A DNA stretch of 64,000 nucleotides. It comes from Amoebidium appalachense (taxonomy: Eukaryota; Ichthyosporea). A model generated the notes under the pieces. It saw nothing but the letters and a program-made list of their open reading frames with translations, did no database searches and was not told where the DNA came from. The translations under genes and the position numbers were made by a program. The stretch spans positions 4,464,001 to 4,528,000 of the forward strand of contig CAVNZM010000012.1 in NCBI GenBank assembly GCA_963693365.1, written 5' to 3'. Positions 37,875-64,000 of this stretch are shown piece by piece (position 1 is the first letter of the stretch; every line of letters begins with the position of its first letter).

Positions 37875-38381
37875 GTGTGTGTGTTTGTGTGTGTGTGTGT
37901 ACAGTGTGTGCCACATGGGTTGAATTCGTGCCTTTGCCTGTTTGTGGGTTTGCGCGTGCGTCTTCTTGCCGGTGCATTTATTAAAGAGAGCAGCGGTGGA
38001 CGCGTACGTGTTGTGCCACGAACTCTTGTGCGTGCATGCATGCTCGGTTTACTGTGACACCCAGAATCAATATAAATCCAGCTGCTCCTTCGCGGAGTGG
38101 AGCTCACAATCACGTGTTAATTAATGTCTGCGTGCATATTTTTAGTGTGTACGTTTGTGAATATGACTCAAAGTGTATGCGTGTGCGCGAGCAACACTCT
38201 ACCAGGTATAGAAGTAACCATGGAGTCTGAAGGACACGTGTTAACTTTTTAATTGAGGGAAATGGAGGTTAAGTGGAGGGCGCAGACTAAATGGCTTGCT
38301 TTTTACCTGTGCCTGTGCCTGTGCCTGGGCGGAAACCGTTGCGGCGAGCCCCAGGCTCACAAAAATAGCTAACCAGTGCAT
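31786..38381 (-). CDS. Signal peptide-VWC-Kazal single-pass membrane protein
   Basis: Exons on the - strand: 38381-38307, 36580-36493, 35767-35667, 35143-34934, 34403-34329, 32784-31786; 1548 nt, 515 aa. Exon 1 encodes a signal peptide ([18 protein letters not shown]) followed by an AQ repeat. Exons 2-4 carry ten cysteines spaced like a von Willebrand factor C domain: VCK, CQKCNC, then CGPDSKF and the diagnostic end DPCCPVC. Late exon 4 plus exon 5 read as a Kazal-type module ([19 protein letters not shown]). Exon 6 gives a transmembrane helix (about residues 193-223) with a K/R stop-transfer (YRSKKRD), then a long S/T/R-rich cytoplasmic tail. A secreted-facing binding or protease-inhibiting role is inference. 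Exon 4 is uncertain: from the acceptor at 35144 it reads openly through a GT/CA repeat as Thr-His, which would be an insertion in VWC. The last Kazal cysteine is not seen. Confidence 0.75.
32796..32911. repeat. (GTGA)n followed by (GT)n
   Basis: About 18 tetranucleotide units passing into a dinucleotide run, 12 bases from the transmembrane exon acceptor (exon start 32784). Confidence 0.95.
34212..34278. repeat. (GT)n
   Basis: Pure run in the VWC-Kazal gene intron. Confidence 0.95.
35010..35072. repeat. (GT)n within a candidate exon
   Basis: On the - strand this is CA and reads as Thr-His in frame with the VWC end in exon 4. Confidence 0.9.
35545..35614. repeat. (GT)n
   Basis: Pure run in the VWC-Kazal gene. 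Confidence 0.95.
35861..35914. repeat. (CT)n
   Basis: Pure run in the VWC-Kazal gene intron between exons 2 and 3. Confidence 0.95.
36113..36478. repeat. About 26-bp minisatellite, 13-14 units
   Basis: Diverged units of the form tactgtgtgcatgtgacg plus about 8 bases. It ends 15 bases before the donor side of VWC exon 2 (exon end 36493). Confidence 0.7.
36971..37013. repeat. (GT)n
   Basis: First intron of the VWC-Kazal gene. Confidence 0.9.
37568..37750 (+). mobile_element. SINE-like repeat with poly-G lead, fullest copy
   Basis: A poly-G tract is followed by tttgaatgcggaacacagta, then cgaagtacgcat and later gcagagcccatcctcaggg and gagtttcgacccc. The same order of blocks is found in reverse complement at 16006-16195. 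Intronic in the VWC-Kazal gene. Reference copy for the family here. Confidence 0.6.
37817..37865. repeat. (GT)n
   Basis: First intron of the VWC-Kazal gene. Confidence 0.9.
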
Positions 38382-39520
38382 TTTCCTACCCAATGTGGCT
38401 TATACTCGTTGTTTTTCTCTTTCGGTCGTTTTTGTGTGATGTTTCAACGGATCGGCCTACACTGTCAAAGAAGAAGAATAAGGCAAAGCTTGCCCAGCTG
38501 AAAAGGTTGTGATTAGTACAACATGACTCGAGGCATTGTGACGATTGCTTTCTTATTTTGCTGCTTTTTCCCAGTTGAAACAGGATGTTTAGTTGAGCTA
38601 TCAAGTGGTTATGGCACCAACAAGCCGGACAGTTCTCAAGCATGCAGAATCCCACCACACCACTGCAGGGTGTTATAGGAGGTGCATAATGAAAAATTCT
38701 GTATGTTTTGGTTGCACAAGGCGCCCCGAATTTCAGCAAAGGATAACAAACCCAAAGGAAATAAGAAAAGTGAATGAAAAGTGCATTGCTGTAAATGAAT
38801 TCAGGGTCATATATCATAGCTATTATAGTTTACGGATCTTTGGACATGACACAAACACACAGCCTGATCTCGAGCCCCACACATTCCACGTTTACGTATG
38901 CACCTTTTAAGGAAATATAAAACGCGGATACTCATTGGGGCGTATATATCAGCGCATTATGATTGGTTCTTTTTATCCGAGGCTACCACACAGGCTGTGA
39001 CACAGCCTACAGGGACTGTACATTTTTTGGCACTTCAGGCACTTTCAAAAGTGCACAAACGTACTACGATGATTTGAATGTATTTGTAAGGCAGCGTTTT
39101 TGTAACACTCTGCGTGAGTTAGCGTGGGACTGATTCAATCTTTTTCGAGTTGTTAGTTGTGGTGGAGTTGCCCTGATTTATTTATATGTTGTGGTTGGTG
39201 GGCCGGGTGTGCACAATCTAATGTTCAGAACATTCACAGAAGAGGAAGTTTGCCAGAGGTGAAAAGACAGGAAGAGTGCACTAGTTTTGCTACGACAAGG
39301 CAAAAAGGCCATTGCCTTTCCCTTTGTAGCCGTTTCAAAGAATAAAATTGCCCCAGGAGGAAAAAAGAAGAAAGGTAAACTAATCTGGCCTGTGTGGAGA
39401 TGGCATACGACTTCAAAAACAAGAATGCATTCGAACTCCCTCAATTTACTACATTTTACTTTCGTCAACCGAACAATACACTCCCCATCACACCATTAAC
39501 AACTCACAAGTATCCCCCCC

Positions 39521-39551
<31 letters not shown>

Positions 39552-39745
39552 AAAAAAAAAAAAGGAAGGCACACCTCACCACTACTACCACCACCAACCT
39601 CTCCATTCCCTCCAACTCTGCTCCACCCGGGGACTGCTCCTTGTTTCCTCAGCCCCTCCCCAGATCTTTCCTCTCAAACTTGGCACTTTCAACTTACGGT
39701 GCTCAGAGAGCCTCCTCCCTTTCCCATTCCCTCTCCCCTCCACGC
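38382..39745. other. Intergenic region between VWC-Kazal gene and TCF25
   Basis: Both flanking genes are on the - strand, so this holds the promoter of the first and the 3' end of TCF25. A poly-C then poly-A tract lies at 39514-39563. A short piece at 38470-38515 resembles part of the pinin coiled coil. No complete gene seen. Confidence 0.55.
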
Positions 39746-54842
<15,097 letters not shown>

Positions 54843-55836
54843 TCTCCCTTGAGAGCTATAGAGGTATCTCTCTTCCAAGCAAAAGCTTCGAACGGTGACT
54901 GAAATGTCATGAAGGCAGCGGCCGCGGGAGGCAGCGCTGGGTCTGTGTGTGGGGCCCGGGTACCATATCAGGAGCGGGCAATTTTTGAATTCTCCCTCCC
55001 CGGCCCCGCCGGGGAAAATTTGAGGTTTTTGGACCTCAAAGAAGTCAAATCCTGCAAAATCCACTACCGGGAGGCCAAAAAGGGTGATTTTACAAAAAAG
55101 GAGGGACATACATGAAAAAGAGAAAATGGGCGAGTTCAGTGGGCTGCCGATAAGTATATTTCGTGCTGGGCCGGTATACATGCTGCCGTGGTTGTTGCTG
55201 TAGACGGCAGTATGGCATCGCATGTGTCACGTGACCTGCACGTGAATGCGACCATGTGCAGGCACTGAGTCTAGGGGGATTTGTATGTGTGTTTTGGAGC
55301 ACCGACAAGGCAGAGCCAGGGTGAGGGATGTGTAAACATGGAGTTTAGGGAGATCGTGCTGCTATTGTAACATGTGCACAAAACAGCCACGTGCACCGGC
55401 ACACTCCGGTGTACAGAACAATAATATGCACATGCGTCACTGTAATATCATGTATGCGCATGCCGCACAAGGTTTAGGAGACCACCACAGTATATACTAT
55501 TTTCTTTTGGTTGATATCCATGTAGGAATGGTGTGTTGCAGTTGTCATGATCAGCCTGAGGCAGGCACGTGCACTCACTGAATCACTAGAACTCATGAAT
55601 AAAAAATACATTCGCTAAAAACGGCAAGGTAAATTTGGGGCCAAGCTATTATTTCCCCCTTTTAAACGTTTTTTTAGCTCCAAGAACTTCGACGCCAAAA
55701 TTTCTATATTTGGCCATCGTATATGATAATGAACACGTGTACTTAAATTAAAGTAGTTATATAAATATGAGCGGCCCGTTACAAATACAGTGACGAAAAA
55801 CAGTGACCCACGAGCAGTTTTTCTTTCTATCCCCCC

Positions 55837-55881
<45 letters not shown>

Positions 55882-57421
55882 CAGACACACACACCACCAC
55901 CACGGTGACCACCACCACCACCACCACCACCACTCACCCCTTAAAAAAACCACACACATACGTGCACGTGTACACACACACACAGAACACCACCACCACC
56001 TCCACTGGACCCCATTTCCTCGTTGTTTTCTTAAGCCTTCAGACCAGTCCTGCACACTGGAGTTAAACAATTGAATTCACCTAGGCTGACATGCATCCAC
56101 CCCCGCCTTCCACTTCCCCCCTCCCCCCACCCCCTCCCCCCACCCCCCCACCCCCACCCCCTCCCCCTCGATGAAGAAGGGCCCCCGTAAGCCTTGGGGG
56201 GGGGGGGGGGGGGGGGGAAGGGGAAGGGGGAGCTCTTGAGCCTCCGGGTAGGGAAGTGGGGTCCGGGGATCCGGAGAGGAGGGGGGGGGGGGGGGGGGAA
56301 GGGGCATATAATATTGGGCCTAGATATCATAGTATGGGGCCCCGGGGGAGGGAGAGGTGGGGGGGGAGGGGGGAGGATCCACGGGAAAGACCTTTAGGTG
56401 CATGTTCTTATTTATACCCCCTTCGAATCATCCCCCCTCTCCCCCCCCCCTCCCCCCCCCTGAGTGCAGGCCGTGACGTAGCTACGATAACCCTGCAGAA
56501 GGCAACAAAAATGTATTAATTACTAGCACTATACATGTGTTCATAGTGCAGCTTGCACCACGTATGATCTCAGCAACTTTAAAGTAGTCACAAAGTTTAG
56601 TTATTTTCATTATTTTCATTGCTCTGAACTCTATTACTCTGAAATGATCACCGTGCATGTGCCGCAAGATAACAACCCTATATGTGTGCAGCTGCTGCCT
56701 GCAGGTTAGACTCGCTGAAAAGACAATTGTCAGTGTGCATCCGACGCTTGCAGCTGCAGCTAGCCTCTGCAACATTAATACTTGCCAAGTGAATGCTCTT
56801 ACACTTGATCATCATTCACTCAAAAAACCGAGGACCGACAGATTAAATATTAATGTCGATCCGAATGATCAGCAAGTGTCTATGCGTACTACTATATATA
56901 CACACACGTAAAATGCGAAGCTATCAGTTACAAGGCACACCTGCTGCACTGGTGTGTGGTGTGACTCGCTGACAGAGATGTCGAGCGGGGTGCTCCAAGT
57001 CTTCGTGCGATCCGATTGAATTAATCGGAATCGATCGGTGAACTACTGAAGAATATCACCACTTCACTATTTGCTGAATATCAAAAAGTATGATATTTTC
57101 TATACACTTTACTCTTACATGGCTAATACCTTAGCAGTTGTTGACGCCCGTATCTGAGCTCAGATATGCAGCTTTAGATTGACAGTCCTACAGTAGTATA
57201 TTCGTTTTGTTTCTAAGTATATCTCGTTGGATATCCAGTAAAGCTTTCTCACCGACTATCTGAATAGGGCGGAATACGTCCACAAGAATACACCACAACA
57301 AAGTTCTTTCCCAGTTCCTGGGTTGGAAATTTTTTAGCTTTTCAGCTTTTCCAAGGCCTACTGTGTGTATGCATGTGAAGGCATTCTAAATACTAGTACA
57401 TGTGTATATCTTGGATGTCAC

Positions 57422-57812
57422 TGAAGTTCATGACGGGGCTACCACAAAGTCATCCTGCTCTGAGAACTATTCTGCTGAATCCAGAATTATTCTGCTAGAA
57501 GTAGAATTTAGTCTGCTTGTAGCAAGTTTTTCTGCTGCCGTGAGTAGAATAATGCTGCTCTTTGTGGAATGATTGTGCAGAAATCAGAATGATTCTGCTA
57601 AAAGCAACGTGATTCTGCTAAATTTATGCAAAGCAATTCTGCTTTTGCAGAATAATTCTGAAGTTTGCAGAATGATTCAGACTGCTTTTTGCAGAATAAT
57701 TCTGGCTTCACAGAATATTCTGCCTTTAGCAGGGTGATTCTGATTTAGCCAGCTGCTTTTAGCAGAAAAATTCTGCTCCTGAGGTTGACTCTGCCGATGT
57801 GGTTGGGCCCTT
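57422..57812 (-). mobile_element. GCAGAAT-palindrome dispersed element, copy 2
   Basis: Same family as the element at 29968 in inverted orientation: its right end reads gatgtggttgggccc and its left end gctaccacaaag. The interior has many diverged attctgc/gcagaat units without the 178-bp duplication. More diverged than copy 1. Confidence 0.55.
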
Positions 57813-57900
57813 TCGTGCAGAGCCCACCCATACGTATATTGCACTTTTATATCACACAACACGCATGCACACACACACGCGGGCGCACGTGTGTTGTGTG

Positions 57901-57901
<1 letters not shown>

Positions 57902-57971
<70 letters not shown>
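57902..57971. repeat. (CA)n
   Basis: Intergenic pure run, 90 bases after the GCAGAAT element. Confidence 0.95.
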
Positions 57972-57972
<1 letters not shown>

Positions 57973-58903
57973 CGGCGTTTCACCTCGAGTTCAACAGCTT
58001 TAAAATATTCGGGAAATTGATTTGCATGGCGTATATCTGCTATTTATTCTCGTTGGCATCAAAGAACACCAGCACACACGCACACGCGCGCAGCACACAC
58101 ACACACACACACACACGTCCACAACAGCAACAAGCTACTTAAAGTTTGAAATATTCAGGAATTGGATTTGCATGGGATATACTATCCCCTATTTATTTTC
58201 GTATTTATCTTCGCAACAAGTTCAAGATTATCTTATCTTCGTCACGGGTTCTCTTTCAACTCAGAAGTACATGTCACGGGCAACCAGTGCCTCTCTACAG
58301 TACAACCTTTGCCCCTCAGGTCTGCACACATCGTCATGTCACATAACCATTGCAGAAGGCAGTCAATTCGACTTTTAAAACATTATCAGCAGTTATTCAA
58401 TTCAAACGCTCCAGGACTTCTAATATTAATGAAATTCGGGGAAGGGAAGAGTGCCTCATGCATGTGGTGAACGATCTACATGGAGGATGCACCCCTGTAC
58501 ATTCGAATACGAGCCTAAAAGAAAACCGCAAGCTATTACTTTTAAAAACACAATAATTGCCTTTGAATCACTACTGCTCCCCCTTTCTGAGCCGCCCGGC
58601 GCAAAGTCACTCTCAATGTGACTTGTGCCTAAAAGCGAAATCTCTACTTAGCGGCACACCAGCTTTCTACACCGGTTTCCGAGTCATCTCCGAGATCGAC
58701 AACAGCAGTTCAAATTTCACGTTACCGGCCATCACTAAAGAAAACAGATCGCCAAAAACACCCATCTACTACTACTGTAACAACTTTTACATGCATCATC
58801 TGTATCTACGTCGCACCGAAAATTCATTTTTTTAAAAAAAGGCAGACAAACAACAGCAACACTCTATTGAATCAACAACACCCTCAGCATCGATATCAAA
58901 CTT

Positions 58904-60787
58904 TCAAAACGGCCGCCACAGCGTCGATTGGTTCGACTCGTAATGCATTTGGTCCATCATCTCCGCCGCCTGCATCGCGTTGACCTGTTCCCATTGGCTC
59001 CTTGTGTACGCGCTGGCTGGATGGGAATGCGATCTGGAATGCGAGACCGAATGATTGTATTCGTAGTCGTATTCGCAGTATTCGCTGCCATCCGAGTGGC
59101 GCTCATCAAAGTCCATTTCCATTTCCACGGGAAGCGACATCCTTGTGGGAAGGGCGCTGACCGTGTGGCTACGACGGCGGGAGGACCACAGTGATTGGCT
59201 GCTTTGCGGCTCAGGAATGTTTTGCGTGCTGTGCCTCCACATTCGCACTTCGGCCGTCTGGTTGAGCGCTGTCCATGCCGAGCTGTAAGGAACGCGGTAA
59301 GTTAGAACCAGTGACTTGAATGCTACATTATACAGCACCCTGCCCTCTACGGACTCAAGCAGGCCTCCCAGGCATGGTACGAGTTCTTCAACTCCATCCT
59401 TGGTGCCCACGGCCTCGCAACCCATATTGCCAGTGCACAATTGTGATTGAGCAGGCTGCATTTCACTATTTCTTCGGCCTTTTGGCTGGTTTTAAAGAGA
59501 CAAGGCAAGTAGAATGGTCTAAGTGAATAGAAACGAAAGGTACGGGTACGTGTGCAGAGAGCACCTAAAATGGAGATTTGACAGAGGAAATATTGATTGG
59601 GGGGAGGAGGAAGGGGGGGGAGGGGGGGGGGATCAACATACTCTGGGTCGACATATTTGTCGTCACGGCTGAGGTTCGGGCTGTCGCAATAGCGGCTCTT
59701 TGTGTGACACTTTGAGTCAACGTTCCTGGGGCTGTCATAGTATTGCTTCTTTGAGTCGTAGTTTGACGAAAAGCTCAGCTGAGGAGAGTAAAGCGGCTCC
59801 TCATGATAAGTGTTTCTATGATCGGACTGCGGCTTGTGTCCCAAGAAATCATACTGGTTTCGTAGTTGATCCGTGCGTGCATCGAAATCATTTCGCGAAC
59901 TAAGGCTACTACGCGGGCTTGATGACCAACCGCCTTTGATTGCGCGAAGTAGATTGTAGCTACCGCGAAAATGTTCGCTCAGGGGCGAGCCGGTGACGTG
60001 GAGGGCCATGGTTCCCGTTGAGTGTGCTGCTGCTTGCGTCGGTGTGCATGGAACCACGAACCTGTGATAGGAACATGTCTTAGCCATAACGCGTATTTCT
60101 TCTTGGCCAGAACTATGTGCTTTAATCTGTTATTGAAGAATAAAGGTCGACGTTCTGTGGGCGGAAATGCTTATATGTATGTAGGACCGAGGATTAGACA
60201 AGTGAGGAGGTGACAAAAAAATGGGTAAAAGAACATTCCGAACAGTGAGCGTGTTTCAGGTATTAAAAAAAAAAAAGGTTCTCAGGGATGAGCTTCGAGG
60301 ATGAATTACCTTTCAACGTACTGCTTGTGAGTGGCTGCACGATACTTGATGTTCGAAGAGTTGGCCCCGTGCCTGTCTGAATGCATTTGCCTGTGTGGAT
60401 TTTGCATTAGCAACTCTTAAATATATCGAACACGGACACGCTGCGCTTTGCAACTAAATAGAGGAGAAAAATACAGAATGAGAAAGAGCTAGCTTTGGCA
60501 AACAACTTGAACAGCCAATAAACACACTGATCTTGCACAAACATATCCTGTTAGAGAACATGACAAACACTTGAGCCTCGTGCGAAGTGGCAAAACCATT
60601 CGAGCACAGGCCATGGCTACAACGTAAAGGTTGTTTTTCAGCAGGAGGAGGAGTCCAAAACTCACCATACATGCTGCTCAATGTTGTTTCGCTTGGTCGG
60701 CTTGCACCCGTTACACAGGCTGCACACATATTTGTTCTTCATTATGTGGGAGTCCGACAGGCTACGCCCAGACGTTGTGAGAGGCAT
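58904..60787 (-). CDS. Unrecognised protein with N-terminal C2H2-like finger
   Basis: Four exons on the - strand: 60787-60666, 60390-60310, 60061-59642, 59282-58904 (TGA); 1002 nt, 333 aa. Every junction is phase 2 and each acceptor and donor is canonical. The first ATG after an in-frame TAG was taken as the start. Near the N-terminus YVCSLCNGCKP followed by IEQHVWQMH looks like a degenerate C2H2 zinc finger (Cys-x2-Cys, then His-x4-His) split by intron 1. The remainder is low-complexity: Ser/Arg/Asp/Tyr-rich with several DSP and YDS motifs, then an acidic EYCEYDYEY block and alternating Ser-His near the end. I do not recognise the family. A nucleic-acid-binding or regulatory role would be a guess from the finger alone. 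The locus is free of long microsatellites. The exon structure is well supported by phase; homology is not shown. Confidence 0.62.
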
Positions 60788-61723
60788 GGGTGTGTTGATA
60801 AAAAGCTATGGAGCGGGTGGTGTTGATAACGTTGTCGAGCACCGTGGTGGGCAAATTATAAGTGGTAGAAAGTGGCAAGAGCAGTCTGACACGCTCAACG
60901 ATTTCTCTCCAGGGAAAAAATATCAAAAAAATTGCAAGTGTCGAACTCCACTCGGGTTCGAACTTATCATAAACTCAAAGCTGGAGGGTACACGAGAGAA
61001 TCTATCTGCAGCTATAAATCTCGTAGCCACGCTCTAAAGTGTAACTGTGTAAGGCTGTTTGTCTAACCGAGTTGCCAGGTGCCGATGGCTGCCGTCAAAT
61101 TTGTTCGTCGTGCAAAAGTGTAGCCAGAAGCTCAAAATCGCGAAAAGGCGCCCACGAAAGGGTGATTCACTCACGGTTGCTGCACTAGAAACGCGTGCAG
61201 CACATGTATATTCTCGACCGATGTCCAAAAAAAAAAAAGTAAGTGCGAATACGTTTCTCGTTCTGCGTACGCTGAAGCTTTCGCTTTTTACAAAACGACA
61301 CGTGTAGTATGAGTAGTGGAGCATAGGGAGCCAGGCTGAAACTGAGCAGCTCACACGAATGGGGTGGGCTGAAAAACGTGTGCCAGTAAGCATTCCCACG
61401 GACGGAGTGCCCGTACATATGATCGTTAAGACCGCAAACAAGATGCTTAGCATGACGACACGTGCGCCCCAGCTAGCAGCCTTTCAAAGACCATGTAAGT
61501 TGCTTGATAACTGTAGCAGCTTCAATTGAATATGGAAGAGTTTGGTAATGGAATAAAAATATTTTTGACTATAGTATAACCAGAAGAAGAACAAGTCTTC
61601 GATATGTATAGTCGTCCATGTGACGTCACATCGATATACCGTTTACATTTTTTGTAATCTAATCCCCGGATGTTAAACCGCCACTTGGCACAGCTGCGGT
61701 ATGACGCTCTTTTATCACTCTGG

Positions 61724-61985
61724 CCAGGCCCGACCATAAGTCCATTCGGAGCCTCCAAATTACCATCGAAATTTGGAAAGTACCATCGGATTCCGGACCT
61801 AGGGTACGGTCCCAAAAATCGGATGGTACCGGATGGTCCCGGGGGGATATATGGATACTACCATATCATATGTAAAAAATGCATATCCCAACATTTCGAT
61901 GGTACGGAAAGTACCATCCGATTTTGCCAAAATTAGATCCGGGTTTTGAAAGTACCATCCGAAAAATCTGAATTTTCGGGCCTGA
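61724..61985. mobile_element. GTACCATC-rich element with short inverted ends
   Basis: Bounded by aggcccga on the left and tcgggcct on the right. The interior repeats gtaccatc or its complement gatggtac about seven times on both strands, giving a strongly palindromic internal pattern. Non-coding; a MITE-like insertion is inferred. Confidence 0.5.
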
Positions 61986-63140
61986 CTTTGGCTGACAAGG
62001 TGATTTTCAGGTTTGATCTATCTTTCCAAATTACAAATTAATGAAAAGACAAAACAAAATATATTCGAACATTAGTAGCGAGCAAATTTTTGTTTCAATG
62101 GCTCATTATAACTTAAGTGCACATATATCCTCCTGTTGTTAGCAGTACGCAAGATTGGTTTTCCATGTCCAGCTCATAAGCATGCTTTCATATGTCGCTA
62201 AGATTATAACAACGACCCAGTTATTCGTTATTCGGAATTTATCAATTTGCGGGGTTCAATTCAGAAACGTAAACATTCCATTTTGGGATATAAAAGCGCC
62301 AGTGAGCTGTAATGCATCTGATTGGCTTATGTACGTAGCTGGCATTTCAGGAATTCGGTTGGTAAAAGAAAGCGATAAGATCTAATCGCATCCGGAATCC
62401 TTCTAGGGCCTTATGAAAAGATAGTTTTATATTTTTTATAATGACTTATTGATATGCTCAGCAAAATAGAAGCCATCGAGATATCACCGATATCTCGGAG
62501 AAGAAGATACAAAGCCCTCACTCTCGGATACGGAGGAGATAACGACTTAAATAATCATACACGCTAGAAAACTTTTTTTTTCTTTTCTTTTGACTGAAAA
62601 CTCATTAAACATACTGTGGTTCAAACAGATAGTCAATAGACGTAATATCAGGATTATCTAAATAAGCCAGTCTTCTAATTTCTAACGGAAAAGATCCCGT
62701 GTATCTAGGTGATATCCAGGGGCAGGTTGGATACCAGATATATCTGGTAATAATCAGGGCACCCCCGAGATCTATCCGGTGATATTCTGGGGGGGGTGCA
62801 AAAATCGATATATCAAAATGGATCTCTGAAGAGGTGATATATCCTGCGCTCAGAGGGGGATATATCACGTCCACCTAGCGGGTATTATAGGAGTTATCTA
62901 TATGTGTGGTGGGGTTTCCACTAGGGAGTTTTGCCGCCAAAGGCTGCCAATCAAGCAAGAGGTAAACAAGCCAAAAGAAGTAATGAATGTTACAATAGCC
63001 ATATTTGGGCAGTTGGATTTCACATCGAACCAATGTGCCAAGCTGCCGCCACATACAATACGCCTACTACCAATTACTCGAGTTCCCGCCCCAGACAGGC
63101 GGTTTTGACAGTTGACACACGTGCAACTTCTTTTCATCGG

Positions 63141-63147
63141 TATAAAG
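63141..63147 (+). promoter_or_regulatory. TATA-like box of the 63235 gene
   Basis: The sequence tataaag lies 88 bp before the putative start codon, followed about 30 bp downstream by a pyrimidine-rich cagttctccc stretch that could hold the transcription start. No comparable box was found at the other genes. Confidence 0.45.
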
Positions 63148-63234
63148 AGTGGTTTTTGGGCTTTCTCGGTCAGTTCTCCCACTTCAGACACGTTTACTTT
63201 TTGTGAAACCAAGCGTTCTTAACCACGCGCAGTC

Positions 63235-63656
<422 letters not shown>

Positions 63657-64000
63657 GCTTAGTCAGTAAGTTGTCTGGACTGGATACTTGGGCAGGGAAC
63701 AAATAGGATACTTTTGATATATCTTTTGATATTCAGGGAGGTTTTCGGGATATGTTGAGATGATACTCAGGGCATCCGCGAAAAAAAAAAAAAACGGGAT
63801 AATCTGGGGCCTTTGCGATATTTTCGTGATATATCCAGGTTGATACTCAGGGCGAAAAACAAGATATTTTCAATAACTTACCTAATTCCTTCTTGGCCAT
63901 TTTATGTGGTGCACTAGGTAGAACTTTCCATGATGTCATGAGCGAGCTCGAGTGTGTTGGTTCTAAAAATTTGTCATTTTCATGTTGACCGACGTGCACA

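Larger units (their letters stand above)
54843..58903. other. Intergenic region upstream of TCF25
   Basis: The stretch next to 54842 should hold the TCF25 promoter. Poly-C/CA and CAC-triplet repeats lie at 55832-56000 and C/G tracts at 56100-56460. A second copy of the GCAGAAT element lies at about 57422-57812, then CA repeats at 57902-57971. 56470-57400 is ordinary A/T-richer sequence with no gene recognised. Confidence 0.6.
60788..63234. other. Intergenic region between the finger-like gene and the 63235 gene
   Basis: The two genes diverge from here, so both promoters lie in it. Nearly free of microsatellites. Holds the GTACCATC-rich element (61724-61985) and GATATATC-rich imperfect repeats (about 62460-62890). 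Open frames here lack splice context and were not called. Confidence 0.55.

Noticed and set aside
61034-61453. 139-aa - strand open frame in the divergent intergenic region
   Set aside because: No recognised motif, no splice context, composition like ordinary non-coding sequence.

Overview
This is a nuclear window from an intron-rich eukaryote. Coding sequence is split into many short exons with canonical GT/AG junctions that keep the reading frame. Introns are packed with (CA)n/(GT)n, (CT)n/(GA)n and very long poly-C/poly-G tracts. There is no bacterial operon structure. The gene set (TEX11/SPO22/ZIP4 meiosis factor, pinin, Yippee-like, TCF25/RQC1, and a VWC-Kazal single-pass membrane protein) fits an opisthokont-like, possibly unicellular holozoan genome. 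The lineage call is inference and the sequence alone does not fix it.

Layout. On the + strand: the 3' part of a TEX11/SPO22-like gene (284-11762, 13 exons seen, at least one missing after position 420); a complete pinin gene in 8 exons (13384-21290, 368 aa); a complete Yippee-like gene in 5 exons (26235-27861, 114 aa). On the - strand: a signal peptide-VWC-Kazal-TM-long tail receptor-like gene in 6 exons (38381-31786, about 515 aa); a complete TCF25 gene in 20 exons, one tentative (54842-39746, about 693 aa); an unrecognised C2H2-finger-like gene in 4 exons (60787-58904, 333 aa). At the right end a + strand gene starts at 63235 and runs off the window.

The genes do not form a pathway. Pinin works in splicing and exon-junction biology, TCF25 in ribosome-associated quality control, TEX11 in meiotic crossover formation.

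Non-coding structure is the striking part. Homopolymer and CA tracts are mostly oriented as C-rich/CA on the sense strand of the host gene, several 3' splice sites are the end of a CA repeat, and poly-C is repeatedly followed by poly-A. At least four dispersed or foldback repeat families are visible: a SINE-like family with a mononucleotide G/C tail in many introns, a GCAGAAT-palindrome element with two inverted copies, a 275-bp foldback, and a GTACCATC-rich element. The Yippee-like locus and the 54.9-63.4 kb region are largely free of these tracts.
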